From: Phytopythium helicoides
Lineage: Eukaryota; Oomycota; Peronosporomycetes; Pythiales; Pythiaceae
Assembly (NCBI GenBank): GCA_024867545.1
Contig: JANFNE010000018.1
Location: forward strand, 62,001-126,000
Length of the DNA stretch: 64,000 nt
Reading direction: 5' to 3'
In this document: positions 51,077 through 61,694 of the stretch, piece after piece
How the letters are laid out: every line of letters begins with the position of its first letter
Numbering within the stretch: position 1 is the stretch's first letter
Notes under the pieces: model-generated
The model's input: the letters and a program-made list of their open reading frames with translations, nothing else
Told to the model about the DNA's origin: nothing
The model's database searches: none
Program-made: the position numbers and the translations under genes

Positions 51077-54000
51077 ATGGGCCGCGCCGCCGCGCCGCCG
51101 CAGTGGACGGGCAAGTCGATCCGCCAGCTGTCGCTGCACCGGCGGCGCGTGAACCCGCTGCAGCTCGGCTACGGGCTCGAGCACGCGCCGTTCCTGGCGC
51201 TGTACGCGTACTCGCTGTACCACTGCTTCCTGACGGTGGGCGAGCCCTACGCGCAGGCCATCCGCGAGCTCGAGGAGGCGGGCGTGCTCATCCCCGGCAG
51301 CTTCGACCAGTTCAATGGCGCGGGCGACGCCGCCGCGCTCTCGGGGCTCGCGGCGTCGGCGCTCTCGCAGGGACTGCAGCGCGACGAGCTGTCCTCCGCC
51401 ATCAACTACACGGAGCTGCTCAGCCAGGAGGAGGGCCCGCCGCTGCCGAACCCCTTCCTGCCGGCCATCGTCCCGCTGCTGTTCTTCATGGGCACGTTCG
51501 TCTCGCACGGACTCATGCTGCTCTTCCAGGTGTGGTCCGTGCGCGTGCTCGCGTTCATCAAGTACACGCCCGTGCGCCGCCTTGAGGATGCCACCTTCGT
51601 TATGGTCGTGCCGCGATCCTTCAAGGGAAAGAGCAGCATCATTGAGCTGCAGCGCACGCGACACCCCGACGGATCCGTCGCCGACCCATTCTTCATGTTC
51701 CAGAAGCACAAGTACATTGCGCAGACGGTCGAGGACACCAATGGCAAGGGCGAGTACGTGCTCTTTGAGAAGCTCAAGGCCCCCACGACCGAGCCTGTCA
51801 AGTTCTACGTCGAGTCGCGCGGACTAGAGAACGACGCCGAGGCCGAGGACCAAGTCGAACTGTACGGCAAGAACGAGTTCAGCATCCCGCAGCCAAACTT
51901 TCTCGACATGTTCAAGCAGCAGCTGCTCGAGCCGCTCACGGTCTTCCAGGTCTTTAGCGTCTGCCTCTACATGCTGGACGAGTACTGGCAGTACTCTCTG
52001 TTCACGCTCGTGATGATCCTCATGTTTGAGGGTGTTACGGTCATGAGCCGACTCAAGAACCTGCAGACGCTGCGTGGAATGGGCAACAAGGCTGTCGAAG
52101 TCTACGTGTACCGCAACAAGGCTTGGAAGAAGGTGAACTCGGACCTGCTGGTGCCAGGCGACATTGTGTCGATCAAGCGCGAGACCGATGGTGACCATGA
52201 CAACATGGTCCCTTGCGACTGCCTGTTGCTGGATGGTTCTGCTGTGATGAACGAGGCAACGTTGACAGGCGAGAGTGTTCCTCAGATGAAGGAGGCGATT
52301 GGTGCGAAAATGAGCGAGCAGGACCTGAACGAGTGCCTCGACATGAAGTCGTCGCACAAGGTTCATGTTCTTTTTGGTGGCACGACCGTCATGCAGAGCG
52401 GAACGACGAACGTTGTCAGCGATGAGACAAAGAGTCACGTTGCCTCTGCGAAGAAGATTCCGCACCCACCGAACCAAGGTTGCACGGCGTATGTACTCCG
52501 AACGGGTTTCAGCTCGTCGCAGGGCAAGCTAGTCCGCATGATTGAGTTCTCCAGTGGCAAGGTTACAGGAAGCACTCGTGACGCCTTTGGACTGGCTTTC
52601 CTGCTGCTGATCTTCGCGCTGCTTTCGTCGGGCTACGTTCTTCACCATGGCATTGCCCAGAAGGGCAAGATCACGTTCGAGCTGCTTCTGCGTTGCGTCA
52701 TGATCATCACGAGCGTTATCCCTGCGGAGCTTCCGATGCAGACTGCCATGGCAGTCAACTCGGCGCTGCTTTCGCTTGTGAAGTTGTCGATTTTCTGCAC
52801 GGAGCCGTTCCGAATCTCGCTTGCTGGCAAGGTTGACATTTGTCTCTTTGACAAGACTGGTACACTGACGACGGACCAGCTTACTGCCGTGGGTGTCGTG
52901 TGTGATGACACTACCGCGTCTCCCGAGTCGAAGGCGAAGGCCCTTCAAGCTTCGAACAACGTGCTCGCTCATGTCCCCATGATTGCGTCGAACCTGGATG
53001 CTACCCTTGTCCTTGCTGGCTGCCAGTCGCTTGTCCAGATCGACGGAAAGATGGTCGGTGACCCGGTCGAGGAGGCATCTCTGCGCGCGATTGACTTCAC
53101 CTACGATGCTGGTTCTCGTCAGTGCCACGTCAAGAAGGACCTTGAGCGCGCGGGCGAGCGCCGCTGGGGTGCTGGCATCAACCAGAAGGATGTGTTTGTT
53201 CAGATTCTGCACCGCAACCACTTTGCTTCGAAGCTGCAGCGCATGAGCGTTGTGGCCAAGGTTCACCTTGGCGACAAGGGAGTGCGCACGCGTTCGCTTG
53301 TGAAAGGCAGTCCTGAGGCCCTTAGTGCACTTATGCGTCCTGAGACGATCCCCGAGTGGTTCTGGCCGACGTACCAGAGCCTAGCTCGTCGTGGTATGCG
53401 TGTGCTGGCTCTTGCGTACAAGGACATTGGCGCTCGTCTGTCGGAGCATGAGATTGCGCAGCATCCTCGTGGTTGGGCTGAGAGTGACTTGACGTTCGCC
53501 GGCTTCGCGGTATTCCAGTGTCTCGTCCGTAAGGATAGTGGTGAGATCATCAAGAAGTTGAAGGACAGTTCGCACCAAGTTTCGATGATCACGGGTGATG
53601 CGACGCTGACGGCTGTCCATGTGTCGCGCGAAGTTGGCATTATTGATCGCCCGGCACTTATTCTCAGCGAGGATGAGAAGACAAGTGAGCTGATCTGGAC
53701 GCGCGCAGAAGATGACAGCTCGTTTGGCGCCTACAAGAGCTCGGACCTGAAGGTGCTTGCCAAGAAGTACGACCTTTGTGTGAACGGGAAGACGCTGGCG
53801 GCTGCGGGCGAGGTGGATGATGTGATTTGGGCCAACATGAACCTCATTCGTGTGTTCGCGCGTATGACCCCGGAGCTGAAGGAGAAGGTGCTCACGTGCC
53901 TCAAGACGCATGGACACTTTACTCTTATGTGCGGTGACGGTGGTAACGACGTCGGCGCGCTGAAGCAGGCTCACGTTGGCGTGGCTCTTCTTGGTGGCTT

Positions 54001-55468
54001 TGGCTCGGCCAATGCTGACAAGAGCATTACGGGTGCGAGCAAGTTCCAGAAGGGTAGCGTCGCTGCTGCGAGCACACGCGAGGACCTGATGAAGCTGCAT
54101 GTGTCTGCTCTGAAGAAGCGACTGACGCAGAAGTCTATCGACTTTTCGAAGTGCCACGAGAAGAAGGATTTTGTTGAGCTGATTTTGGCCGAGGAGAAGA
54201 AGCGTGCGACGGAAGAGATCAAGAAGAAGCAGCAGGCCCTTGCCGCCAAAAAGAATCCATTCGCTAAGAAGATCTTGAGTCCGGAGGAGCGTGCGGAGAT
54301 GATGCGCAAGAAGCAGGCTGAGCTTGAGGCTGATGTGCGTGAACGCGAGGCCCGTGGCGAGTCGTTTGCGCGCATGAAGGCGATCGCTGCATTTGCGAAG
54401 CGGGAGGCGGAGGAGAACCGCAAGCTCCAGGCTGAACGCACCGGGTCGAAGGGCTTTGCCAACTTTGCCAGCAGCGCTGCGATGAACCAGTACATGGACG
54501 ACTTTGAGGATGGTGAAGTGCCGATGGTCAAGCTTGGTGATGCGTCGATCGCGTCGCCATTCACTTCGCGTGCGCCGTCCATCAAGGGCTGCGTTGACAT
54601 TATCCGCCAAGGACGCTGTGCGCTGGTTACGACTATGCAGATGTACCAGATTCTGGCTGTCAACTGTCTGATTAGCTCCTACTCGCTTTCGGTGCTTTAC
54701 CTGGACAAGGTCAAGTACGCAAACTCACAGCTTGTGGCGCTTGGTCTGATCGGCACGGTTTCGAGCGTGACGCTTAGCCGCGCGTCGCCGCTTGCAGACC
54801 TGTCGCCTGTACGCCCAATCACGACGATTTTCCACCCGGCGCTGTTCTTGAGCATTGCTGGTCAGTTTGCGCTTCACTTGTGGTGCATGATCTACCTCAC
54901 CAACCTGGCGAAGGAGTACACTCCTGAGGGTGATATCACACACGCGCGCGCCGGCGAGTTTAAGCCGAACGTGATGAGCACCGTCATTTTCCTCATCAGC
55001 GGTGTGCAGACTGTTAGCGTATGCGCAGTGAACTACAAGGGTCGCCCGTTCATGAAGTCGATGACTGACAACCCGGGTCTCCTCTACTCGCTTGGTCTTG
55101 CGATTGTTGGCGTCTTCCTGCTGTGCTCGGAGGCAATGCCGCTGTTCAACGAAGTGCTGCAGATCGTGCCGATGCCGGACCCGCGGTTCACTCGTCTGCT
55201 GACGGGTTTCCTGGCGCTCGACGTACTTGGCGCGTTCGCGTGGGACCAGATCTGCCTGCTCATCTTCGCTCCGAAGATTGTCACGGCGTCGCTGAAGTCA
55301 ATGACGCTGCGGGACATCAAACAGCTGATGAAGATGGCGGCCGTGTCGCTTTTCGTCATCTACGTGCTGTCGAACATCGACTACGAGGAGATCGAGCGCC
55401 AGCAGCGCCTGCTTGAGGAGCAGCAGGCCGCCGCGGCTGCCGCTGCCGTGGAAGAGATCAGCAGCTAG
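51077..55468 (+). CDS. ATP13A1: P5A-type ATPase (Spf1/ATP13A1 family)
   Basis: 1,463 aa, single exon, from ATG 51077 (MGRAAAPPQWTGKSIRQLSL). P5A pumps reside in the ER and extract misinserted membrane helices. Visible elements: ATLTGESVPQ (actuator, about 395), VIPAELPMQTAMAVN (P5A-type fourth helix, about 547), LFDKTGTLTTDQ (phosphorylation site, about 591), MCGDGGNDVGALKQAHVGVALL (about 953), then GDASIASPFTS and C-terminal membrane helices. All catalytic residues are intact. It is longer than the usual roughly 1,200 aa, mainly because of a loop at about 985-1140. That loop contains LHVSALKKRLTQKSIDFSKC, a SAP-like helical pair, followed by Lys/Glu-rich helices. The frame is open upstream to 50906 through a minisatellite, but the conserved family start is at 51077. 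Confidence 0.95.
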   Translation: MGRAAAPPQWTGKSIRQLSLHRRRVNPLQLGYGLEHAPFLALYAYSLYHCFLTVGEPYAQAIRELEEAGVLIPGSFDQFNGAGDAAALSGLAASALSQGLQRDELSSAINYTELLSQEEGPPLPNPFLPAIVPLLFFMGTFVSHGLMLLFQVWSVRVLAFIKYTPVRRLEDATFVMVVPRSFKGKSSIIELQRTRHPDGSVADPFFMFQKHKYIAQTVEDTNGKGEYVLFEKLKAPTTEPVKFYVESRGLENDAEAEDQVELYGKNEFSIPQPNFLDMFKQQLLEPLTVFQVFSVCLYMLDEYWQYSLFTLVMILMFEGVTVMSRLKNLQTLRGMGNKAVEVYVYRNKAWKKVNSDLLVPGDIVSIKRETDGDHDNMVPCDCLLLDGSAVMNEATLTGESVPQMKEAIGAKMSEQDLNECLDMKSSHKVHVLFGGTTVMQSGTTNVVSDETKSHVASAKKIPHPPNQGCTAYVLRTGFSSSQGKLVRMIEFSSGKVTGSTRDAFGLAFLLLIFALLSSGYVLHHGIAQKGKITFELLLRCVMIITSVIPAELPMQTAMAVNSALLSLVKLSIFCTEPFRISLAGKVDICLFDKTGTLTTDQLTAVGVVCDDTTASPESKAKALQASNNVLAHVPMIASNLDATLVLAGCQSLVQIDGKMVGDPVEEASLRAIDFTYDAGSRQCHVKKDLERAGERRWGAGINQKDVFVQILHRNHFASKLQRMSVVAKVHLGDKGVRTRSLVKGSPEALSALMRPETIPEWFWPTYQSLARRGMRVLALAYKDIGARLSEHEIAQHPRGWAESDLTFAGFAVFQCLVRKDSGEIIKKLKDSSHQVSMITGDATLTAVHVSREVGIIDRPALILSEDEKTSELIWTRAEDDSSFGAYKSSDLKVLAKKYDLCVNGKTLAAAGEVDDVIWANMNLIRVFARMTPELKEKVLTCLKTHGHFTLMCGDGGNDVGALKQAHVGVALLGGFGSANADKSITGASKFQKGSVAAASTREDLMKLHVSALKKRLTQKSIDFSKCHEKKDFVELILAEEKKRATEEIKKKQQALAAKKNPFAKKILSPEERAEMMRKKQAELEADVREREARGESFARMKAIAAFAKREAEENRKLQAERTGSKGFANFASSAAMNQYMDDFEDGEVPMVKLGDASIASPFTSRAPSIKGCVDIIRQGRCALVTTMQMYQILAVNCLISSYSLSVLYLDKVKYANSQLVALGLIGTVSSVTLSRASPLADLSPVRPITTIFHPALFLSIAGQFALHLWCMIYLTNLAKEYTPEGDITHARAGEFKPNVMSTVIFLISGVQTVSVCAVNYKGRPFMKSMTDNPGLLYSLGLAIVGVFLLCSEAMPLFNEVLQIVPMPDPRFTRLLTGFLALDVLGAFAWDQICLLIFAPKIVTASLKSMTLRDIKQLMKMAAVSLFVIYVLSNIDYEEIERQQRLLEEQQAAAAAAAVEEISS

Positions 55469-55578
55469 AGAGACGCCCGTGGGTACGGTGCGATGAAGCT
55501 TTTGCATTTCATAGACAGTATCACAGACGGGTTTTTCGTGACTTGACCAAACTTCGCATCATGTTTCGGCTATCGGCG

Positions 55579-56927
55579 TCACACTGTGAAGTGACAGCCT
55601 TTCATTGTGCCGGAGCGAATCGCATTGTACACTGTTGTTCCGCAGGTGACGGCGCTGCGTGTGGCAAATTTTGCAAAATGCCCGATTGCTGGCGGGACAT
55701 CATCATCACTGCCAGTGATCTCGGCTCGCCCGTACAGCTTGGAGGCTACCAATCGCCCAACCACACGCTCCTCGCCATCCTCACACACCTCTCGCCGCAC
55801 AAGGATGCCACCAACGCGGTCGTGGCGAAGGTTTGCGGTGCTCGGAATCGGATGCAGGTCGTCATCGTCTACGTAGTCCAACAACAGCACGCCGTACGAG
55901 TCGGTGAGTCTGGAGAAGGACAGCATGCGCGACCGCAGTGCAAGGTTAGCACCGCTCTCGTCGCTCTGGTAGGTTGTGTCGGCGATGCCGTAGCGAATTG
56001 TTCCTGATGGGGAGTCGACGACAAACCCGTACGTGTTCGCGACGTGGTGTCGCGGCCACTCGGACACACAGTCGATGAGACGATTGCACGCCATGTCGAA
56101 TACGTCCTTGATGTCCAAGGTGTCGAACGAGAAGGCGCCAACTACAGTCACGCCAAATCGTTGTCCGAGGACGTCGTCTAGAATTGCGCGCGTCGAGAGC
56201 GTCGGTGAAACTACCGGCATGCCTGCAGTCTCCCGCGCAAAAATCTGCGCGGCCAAGTCGAGTCTCTCGTTCGTGCAGATCGCTAGGTAGTCGCGCACGC
56301 GAGCCATCGGGTCCGTCGGCAAGTGAATGTACGAGTGCAAGATGTCACGGAGGTTGAGCTCCTACGAAAGCACCAAGTCAGTTGTCCGCGACCTCAGCAG
56401 TTCCAACCCATGACGCCATCCACAAAACACACCGGATTCACAAGCGGGGAGTTGGAGAACACGGAGCGGAGCCCCAGCAGGTAGCGAGAATACTGGTACA
56501 CCGACGTCTTGAGCGCCACATTGGTCTGCTCCGCGTGGCGCCTGCGCAGCCGCTGCATGATGGCCTTCTCCTCCCACTCAGCCGCTTCGCCGTTCAAGCG
56601 CAGCTTCTTGTGCCTCAACCTCAGCAGCTCGAGCTGGTTCTCCAGAAGCGACGCCTCCGTGCGCAGGTCCACGGCCTCCATCTACGACAGCACCTCCCGC
56701 CTCAGCCCCGCGCTCGCAGCAGCCTCACCGCCCCGCAGCCCTCGAGCAAGTCGCCGCCGCACCTTGCGCTTGGATCGCAGCCGCCGCGAGCTGCTGGCGG
56801 CCTGCGCCCGTCGCCGCGCCTTCTTCTCCTCGTCATCTGCCGCCCGCGACTGCTCCGCCGAGCGCTCGACGTCGCTCAGCAGCGCCGCGAGCTCGTCCAG
56901 CACCTCGTCGGCCGCGCCGGGATCCAT
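55579..56927 (-). CDS. bZIP-like/START-like protein, three exons (paralog 2)
   Basis: Exons 56927-56763, 56681-56433 and 56361-55579 join in phase to 398 aa with the same layout and intron positions as the gene at 49416. It has MDPGAADEVLDEL, a basic stretch (EEKKARRRAQAASSSRRLRS), the helix LRTEASLLENQLELLRLRHK, then ICTNERLDLAAQIFARETAG, FVVDSPSGTIRYGIADTTYQ and LVRREVCEDGEERVVGRLVA. The two clearly arose by duplication and now face each other across the P5A-ATPase. All frames are intact. Its 3-prime end lies about 110 bp from the ATPase stop, so transcripts may overlap. Confidence 0.78.
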
Positions 56928-57962
56928 CACGAAGCCTCTCAAAAAAAAATGGGAGCTTCCCCACATTCCTCCCAAATGTGTTCAGTTCGCAGGGTGGGAA
57001 CGGAGGCTCTACACATTTTTCTATATGTTACGAGAGGCGTCGTCGCACAACTGCTCTGGTTCAGCAAAGTCTGTGAAGCAACTGGTACCTGCTTCGCATG
57101 CAAAACTCCCTCACGAGCGAAGGCGGTGAGGCAACGCCGATACACATCTTTCTCCCATTCCATCGCAGCGAAGTCGATTTCAACATGGCAGTGTTCGGAC
57201 ACGCTGTCGCAATGTCACCACAATACTACCGATATTGAGCACCTATCGACGCCCACGCACTCTTTTGATGTCTGTGTGTGTCTGTCTGTCGACTTCTGCA
57301 ATCACAGCGTCGTCAGTTGTGCATGTCTGATGGCGAAGGAGGCATTGCACGAGGAAGTGCTCAAGGCGAGACAAGAACAGACTTCAGGGTGGGAAATTTG
57401 GATTTTGGTCCACTTTTCTGAGATGCCTGGCGCGGTTCAGACGCGCCGATGGCTACAGTGGGAGCGTTCCACCGTTCGATCGGTCCGCCGCCGCTCCTGC
57501 ACCCTTCACACATACATGCATACATACATACATACAAGTAGGCAGGCAGGCAGGCGGGCGGACAGACGCCATCGAGCTCCGATCGGTGGGCGTGGGGCCA
57601 GCGCGACGACCGCGCGAGGCTTTCGAAGGTGTCGCCGCGCCTGTCTCGCAACTTGACCTCAAAGTGAACCCATATACTACAGTTTACCTCCTCCAAAGTA
57701 CGATATTCAGTAGGTTCGTTTTGCGCTCCTTCCCGATAAGTCCGAGAATGTTCGCAGTAAAAGCTCAACCCTCGCTCTTCCACGCGTCCTTAAAGTACGC
57801 TTTGTATTTTTAGAAGCGATCCAAACCGAACCTAGTCGCTCGCGCACCCTCTGCTGCTGCCCATGACGGCGCCACTGGCGCCGCCCCGCCCGATCGCGTC
57901 AATCCGCGCCGCGCCGCTCGACAGGCGCCGCGCCACTCGCCGCCAGCGTCGCCCGCAGCCAA
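56928..57962. other. Divergent intergenic region
   Basis: About 1 kb between paralog 2 (-) and the LRR receptor kinase (+). A short minus-strand frame (56939-57202) is open but unsupported. A microsatellite lies at 57511-57561. No gene called. Confidence 0.4.
57511..57561 (+). repeat. Compound microsatellite (CATA)n-(GGCA)n
   Basis: CATACATG and (CATA) repeats are followed by (GGCA)3-4 and GGCGG units, a compound tetranucleotide microsatellite in the intergenic region. Confidence 0.85.
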
Positions 57963-60900
57963 ATGCGCAGCCGCGCGCTGCTCGCGGCGGCCGCCGGCGG
58001 CCTCGCGCTCGTCTCAGGCCCAACCGAAGCGCTGCAGTGTCCCGAGACGGCGGACGACGCGCCGGAGGAGCGCACGCTCACCATGGACTGTCGCGGCGCC
58101 TGCGCGGACGCGTTCTCGCCCTGCCTGTTCTACTGGGACGCGAGCGAGTGCCAGGCCAGTCGGAACGAGTCGTCCAGCGAGTGCGTCGTGCCCGAGGACG
58201 AGGGCTGCGCGTTCGAGTGCTTCTGGCCCTTCAGCGGCGCAGACAACAGCACCTGGAACCTCATGGTCACCAACAGGTACGAGTACAAGATCGACGTGCG
58301 CGACTGGCACGCGCGCGACCCATTCTTCCGCATCGCCAAGAAGAACGTCACCCAGCTCGCCGCCGTATCGGACATTGTGTTCCCACCCAACACGCAGCTC
58401 ATGTGCGCATCTACTCACTATGATAAACATGCCGTGCTGGAAATGCCGCTCTTTATGTGGTCTGATGCTTCTGTGGTCGTGCTCGAGCAGCTCCATCTCG
58501 GGCAACGCCATGCCGATCGACATCAAGGCCATCAATTATATCGTGCTAAACCCAGGTGAAGGAGTCAACTTTGAGGTTCCGGGCGACGTGCTGGCCAACG
58601 CAACCGACTGCCACGACATGCGCATCGAGAACATCAACATGAGCCAGCTCACGACTTTCCCCAACCTACCAAACCTCCAGCGGCTGTACGTACAACACCC
58701 TCAGAGAATTGGGGTGGAGAGTCGATGCGATTCTAAAGGATGTACACCTTCGGTGCTGAAATACAGCATACTGTCCAACTCGATGCTCCAAGATGTTCCT
58801 GCTGGCCTCAGCAACATGTCGAACCTGACCACAGTGTATGCGGGAGCAACAATGTTCTGTCATGTCATTGAGAGTGGTTCTGACGTTATCATTGATTAAC
58901 CTGGCAGGGATCTGAGCCAGAACAGCTTCAAGTCAATCGGGCTCAACACCCTTCCTCCAAATGTCAAGGATTTGTGCGTAGCACGTGTGTCGTAGGGTGT
59001 ATCTATTGAAATGGGTCTAAGTTTTCCCTGCAGGTGCCTTCTCGCGTGCGAGCTAGCCACTGTGCCTGCTGAGATTCTGACCTTGCCTCAACTCGTCAAA
59101 CTGTACGTGATCGTCTTGGTGGCTGTGATTCAATTGTCATTCACACGTATAACTCTGGCACTTCTTGTAGTGACCTATCAGGCAACAAATTCGCAATCCC
59201 AAGTGCTGGCTCGCTTCCATTGCAGCTTGAAACATTGTACGTGTTTTGGTTGCCGAAACATTCCGTGAAGTTGTGCGCTCATAGTGTTACCCTCAGCATT
59301 TACTATGACATGTACCAAGCATCACTGCCACCAGATATCATCGATATGGCATCCCTAAAGAGATTGTATGTTGCTCTATCATGTCTTGACTGAACCGATT
59401 CACTAACCGATTCTGCTTTGCACTGACAGAGAGATCGGGTGGAACTCCTTTTCAAGCCCGTCTCAAGTCGAGCCACTGCCAACTTCCTTGTCGCATCTCG
59501 GTCTATCGGGCAACTTTCTCCCTGACCTCCCGTCCTCTTTTTCTCAGCTCGTCAACTTGCATTCATTGTAAATCAGCTTGAAGCTTAGCTTGCGAAACAA
59601 GACAGAATACCTAACCTTGTCCTCTATTCGTACAGGGACATTTCGGTAAACTCATTTCGAGCCAACGCCCCGACGACACTGCCTCCCAACCTCAAGCTGT
59701 TGTACGTACTAATTGTTTTGCTCAGAGTATGCGGGTTCGTATCAACTCACCTTTTTCCTCTCTCAGAAATGCGTCATCCAACTCGATCGAGTCACTCCCT
59801 GACAACCTGCTACCGACATCGCTTGAATATCTGAATTTGTCATACAACAACTTTGGTGACAACTTGCCTGTCGGTTTTGAAAACCTCCAGAGGCTGACAG
59901 ATTTGTACGTGGCATGGACTCAGGTTTGGGATTTTGGAACACACATATGACTGATTATGTTGCTGCATGCGTACAGGTATCTAGATGGCAACGCGTTCAC
60001 CACGATACCGAGTGCCATTTTCTCGTTGTCGAGTCTCCAGCGGCTTTCCATATCCAGCAGCTCAGGGCCACCAAAAACAACCCTTTCCAGCGAACAAGTT
60101 GAGTACTTGAACACGCTTGAGAGCTTTATTATCAGCGGCGATGATGCAGAGTCCTTCTTCTCGACGTCGTGCGACAGCCCAGCACAAGTTCACAACTATA
60201 GTGTTTGTATTTCGAGCGCCGCAGACACAGGAACAGGAAGCACATCCGGCGGAAGAAATTACGCATGGTTGCACATCACAGCACCGGTGGTCATTGGTGC
60301 TATGATCATTGTCAGCATCTTTGTTCTGTACAGAAGAAAACAGCGAGTTCCTGATCCATCCATTAGCATCTTGAGCAACTCGAAAGATAGACGACCCATG
60401 TTCAGCATTGACTCGCACCTGGACCACGATACTGCGATGGGCGACACTCAAGGAACGAGCACCGCCTTTTTCTCCGTGGCCAAGACGCCGCAATGTGACA
60501 ACGAAAGCATGACCAGCACTGGAGGTGGCAGCAGTGGTGCCGGTAGCCTGCGGCCAACAGTGGGTCGGTTGACCACCATGGGGTCAAGCATGTCGATCTG
60601 GGAAGACGAAGAACTCCTCAAGGCACGCATTGATGTTCAGCAAGTTCATGAGATCCAGCTGATTTCGTCCGGCTACTTTGGCGAAGTGTGGCTTGCGACA
60701 TACATGGATGATCTCGTCGCGTTGAAGCGGCTAAAGCGCCGGAATGCAGAACGGCGCGATATTTTGCGGTTCATGACAGAGATCAAGGCGCATGCGAGAT
60801 TCGATCACCCAAAGATCGTGACTTTCGTTGGCGTCGCGTGGACTATGGAGAGTGACGTTCAATCAGTGATGGAGTATATGGAAGGTGGAGATCTTCGCTC

Positions 60901-61492
60901 GTACCTGAGCAGTCTAGCATCAGAAGAAGGCGAAACTCAATCTCATTGGGATCATCACGCGCTAAGCATCGCCACGGACATCGTCGAAGCGCTCGTTTAC
61001 TTGCACTCACTTGATCCGGTAGTGTTGCACCGCGATCTCAAATCGCGCAATGTGCTGCTAGACAGTCTGAACCGCGCCAAGATTACAGACTTTGGGGTAT
61101 CAACCGAGTGCCGCGAGTGGTCAAGCGAATCCGAAGAGAACGTAACATCAAGCGCTACGGTCATGACAAGTGGCGTGGGTACTGCTCGCTGGGCTGCTCC
61201 AGAGATGCTCGCGGGCAGCGACCGGTACGGTACCGGGGTCGATATGTACTCGTTCGGCGTGATCCTGAGTGAGCTAGACACACGACGGATGCCGTTCGCG
61301 GAGCGTGCTGGCGAGCCCGAGAACTACCTGCTGAATCAGATCGCGGCAGGAGAACTGCGACCTCGGTTATCACCTTCCGCCCCTGCTCCACTCGTGGCAC
61401 TCGCCCATCGCTGCCTCTCGTTCGACCCAGCAAATCGTCCGTCAGCCGTCGAGGCCGCCTACCTGCTTCGACGCATGCGGTCCGATGGGTGA
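57963..61492 (+). CDS. LRR receptor-like TKL kinase, about eleven exons
   Basis: Signal peptide at ATG 57963 (MRSRALLAAAAGGLALVSGP), a Cys-rich N-terminal cap with glycosylation sites, then leucine-rich repeats such as ILSNSMLQDVPAGLSNM, DLSQNSFKSIGLNTLP, DLSGNKFAIPSAGSLP and NLSYNNFGDNLPVGFENL. These are spread over small exons. The introns I checked in detail fall in phase 2 at the repeat boundary: the donor follows the first two bases of the final hydrophobic codon (for example 58686 and 58836). One membrane helix lies near 60,265-60,340 (HITAPVVIGAMIIVSIFVLY). The kinase (about 60,640-61,480) has SGYFGEVWLA, VALKRLKRR, VVLHRDLKSRNVLL, ITDFGVST, RWAAPEML and SFGVILSELDT, all intact. Ligand unknown. 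The SELDT stretch is shared with the TKL kinase at 17 kb. Confidence 0.88.
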
Positions 61493-61694
61493 GCCAAACG
61501 TACTGCGAGTCTGTCTGCAAGTCTGAAGCAATGGCCATCAACCACTTCAACCTCATGACCATCGTCATGCCCGTACAAAATTGCAATTATGCGTTGCCTT
61601 AACCCTGATTATAACAAAATTCGCACGTTTAAAATCACGTCGACTATCCCGTTGCGCGCGCCGACCACCGCCAGGACCGCCACAGCGCAGCGCC

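Noticed and set aside
53381..54610. 409-aa minus-strand open frame
   Set aside because: Lies entirely antisense to the P5A-ATPase and has no motif.
57863..58423. Alternative start of the LRR kinase at 57863
   Set aside because: That frame does not join the signal peptide or the Cys-rich cap; the ATG at 57963 gives a good signal sequence in frame.
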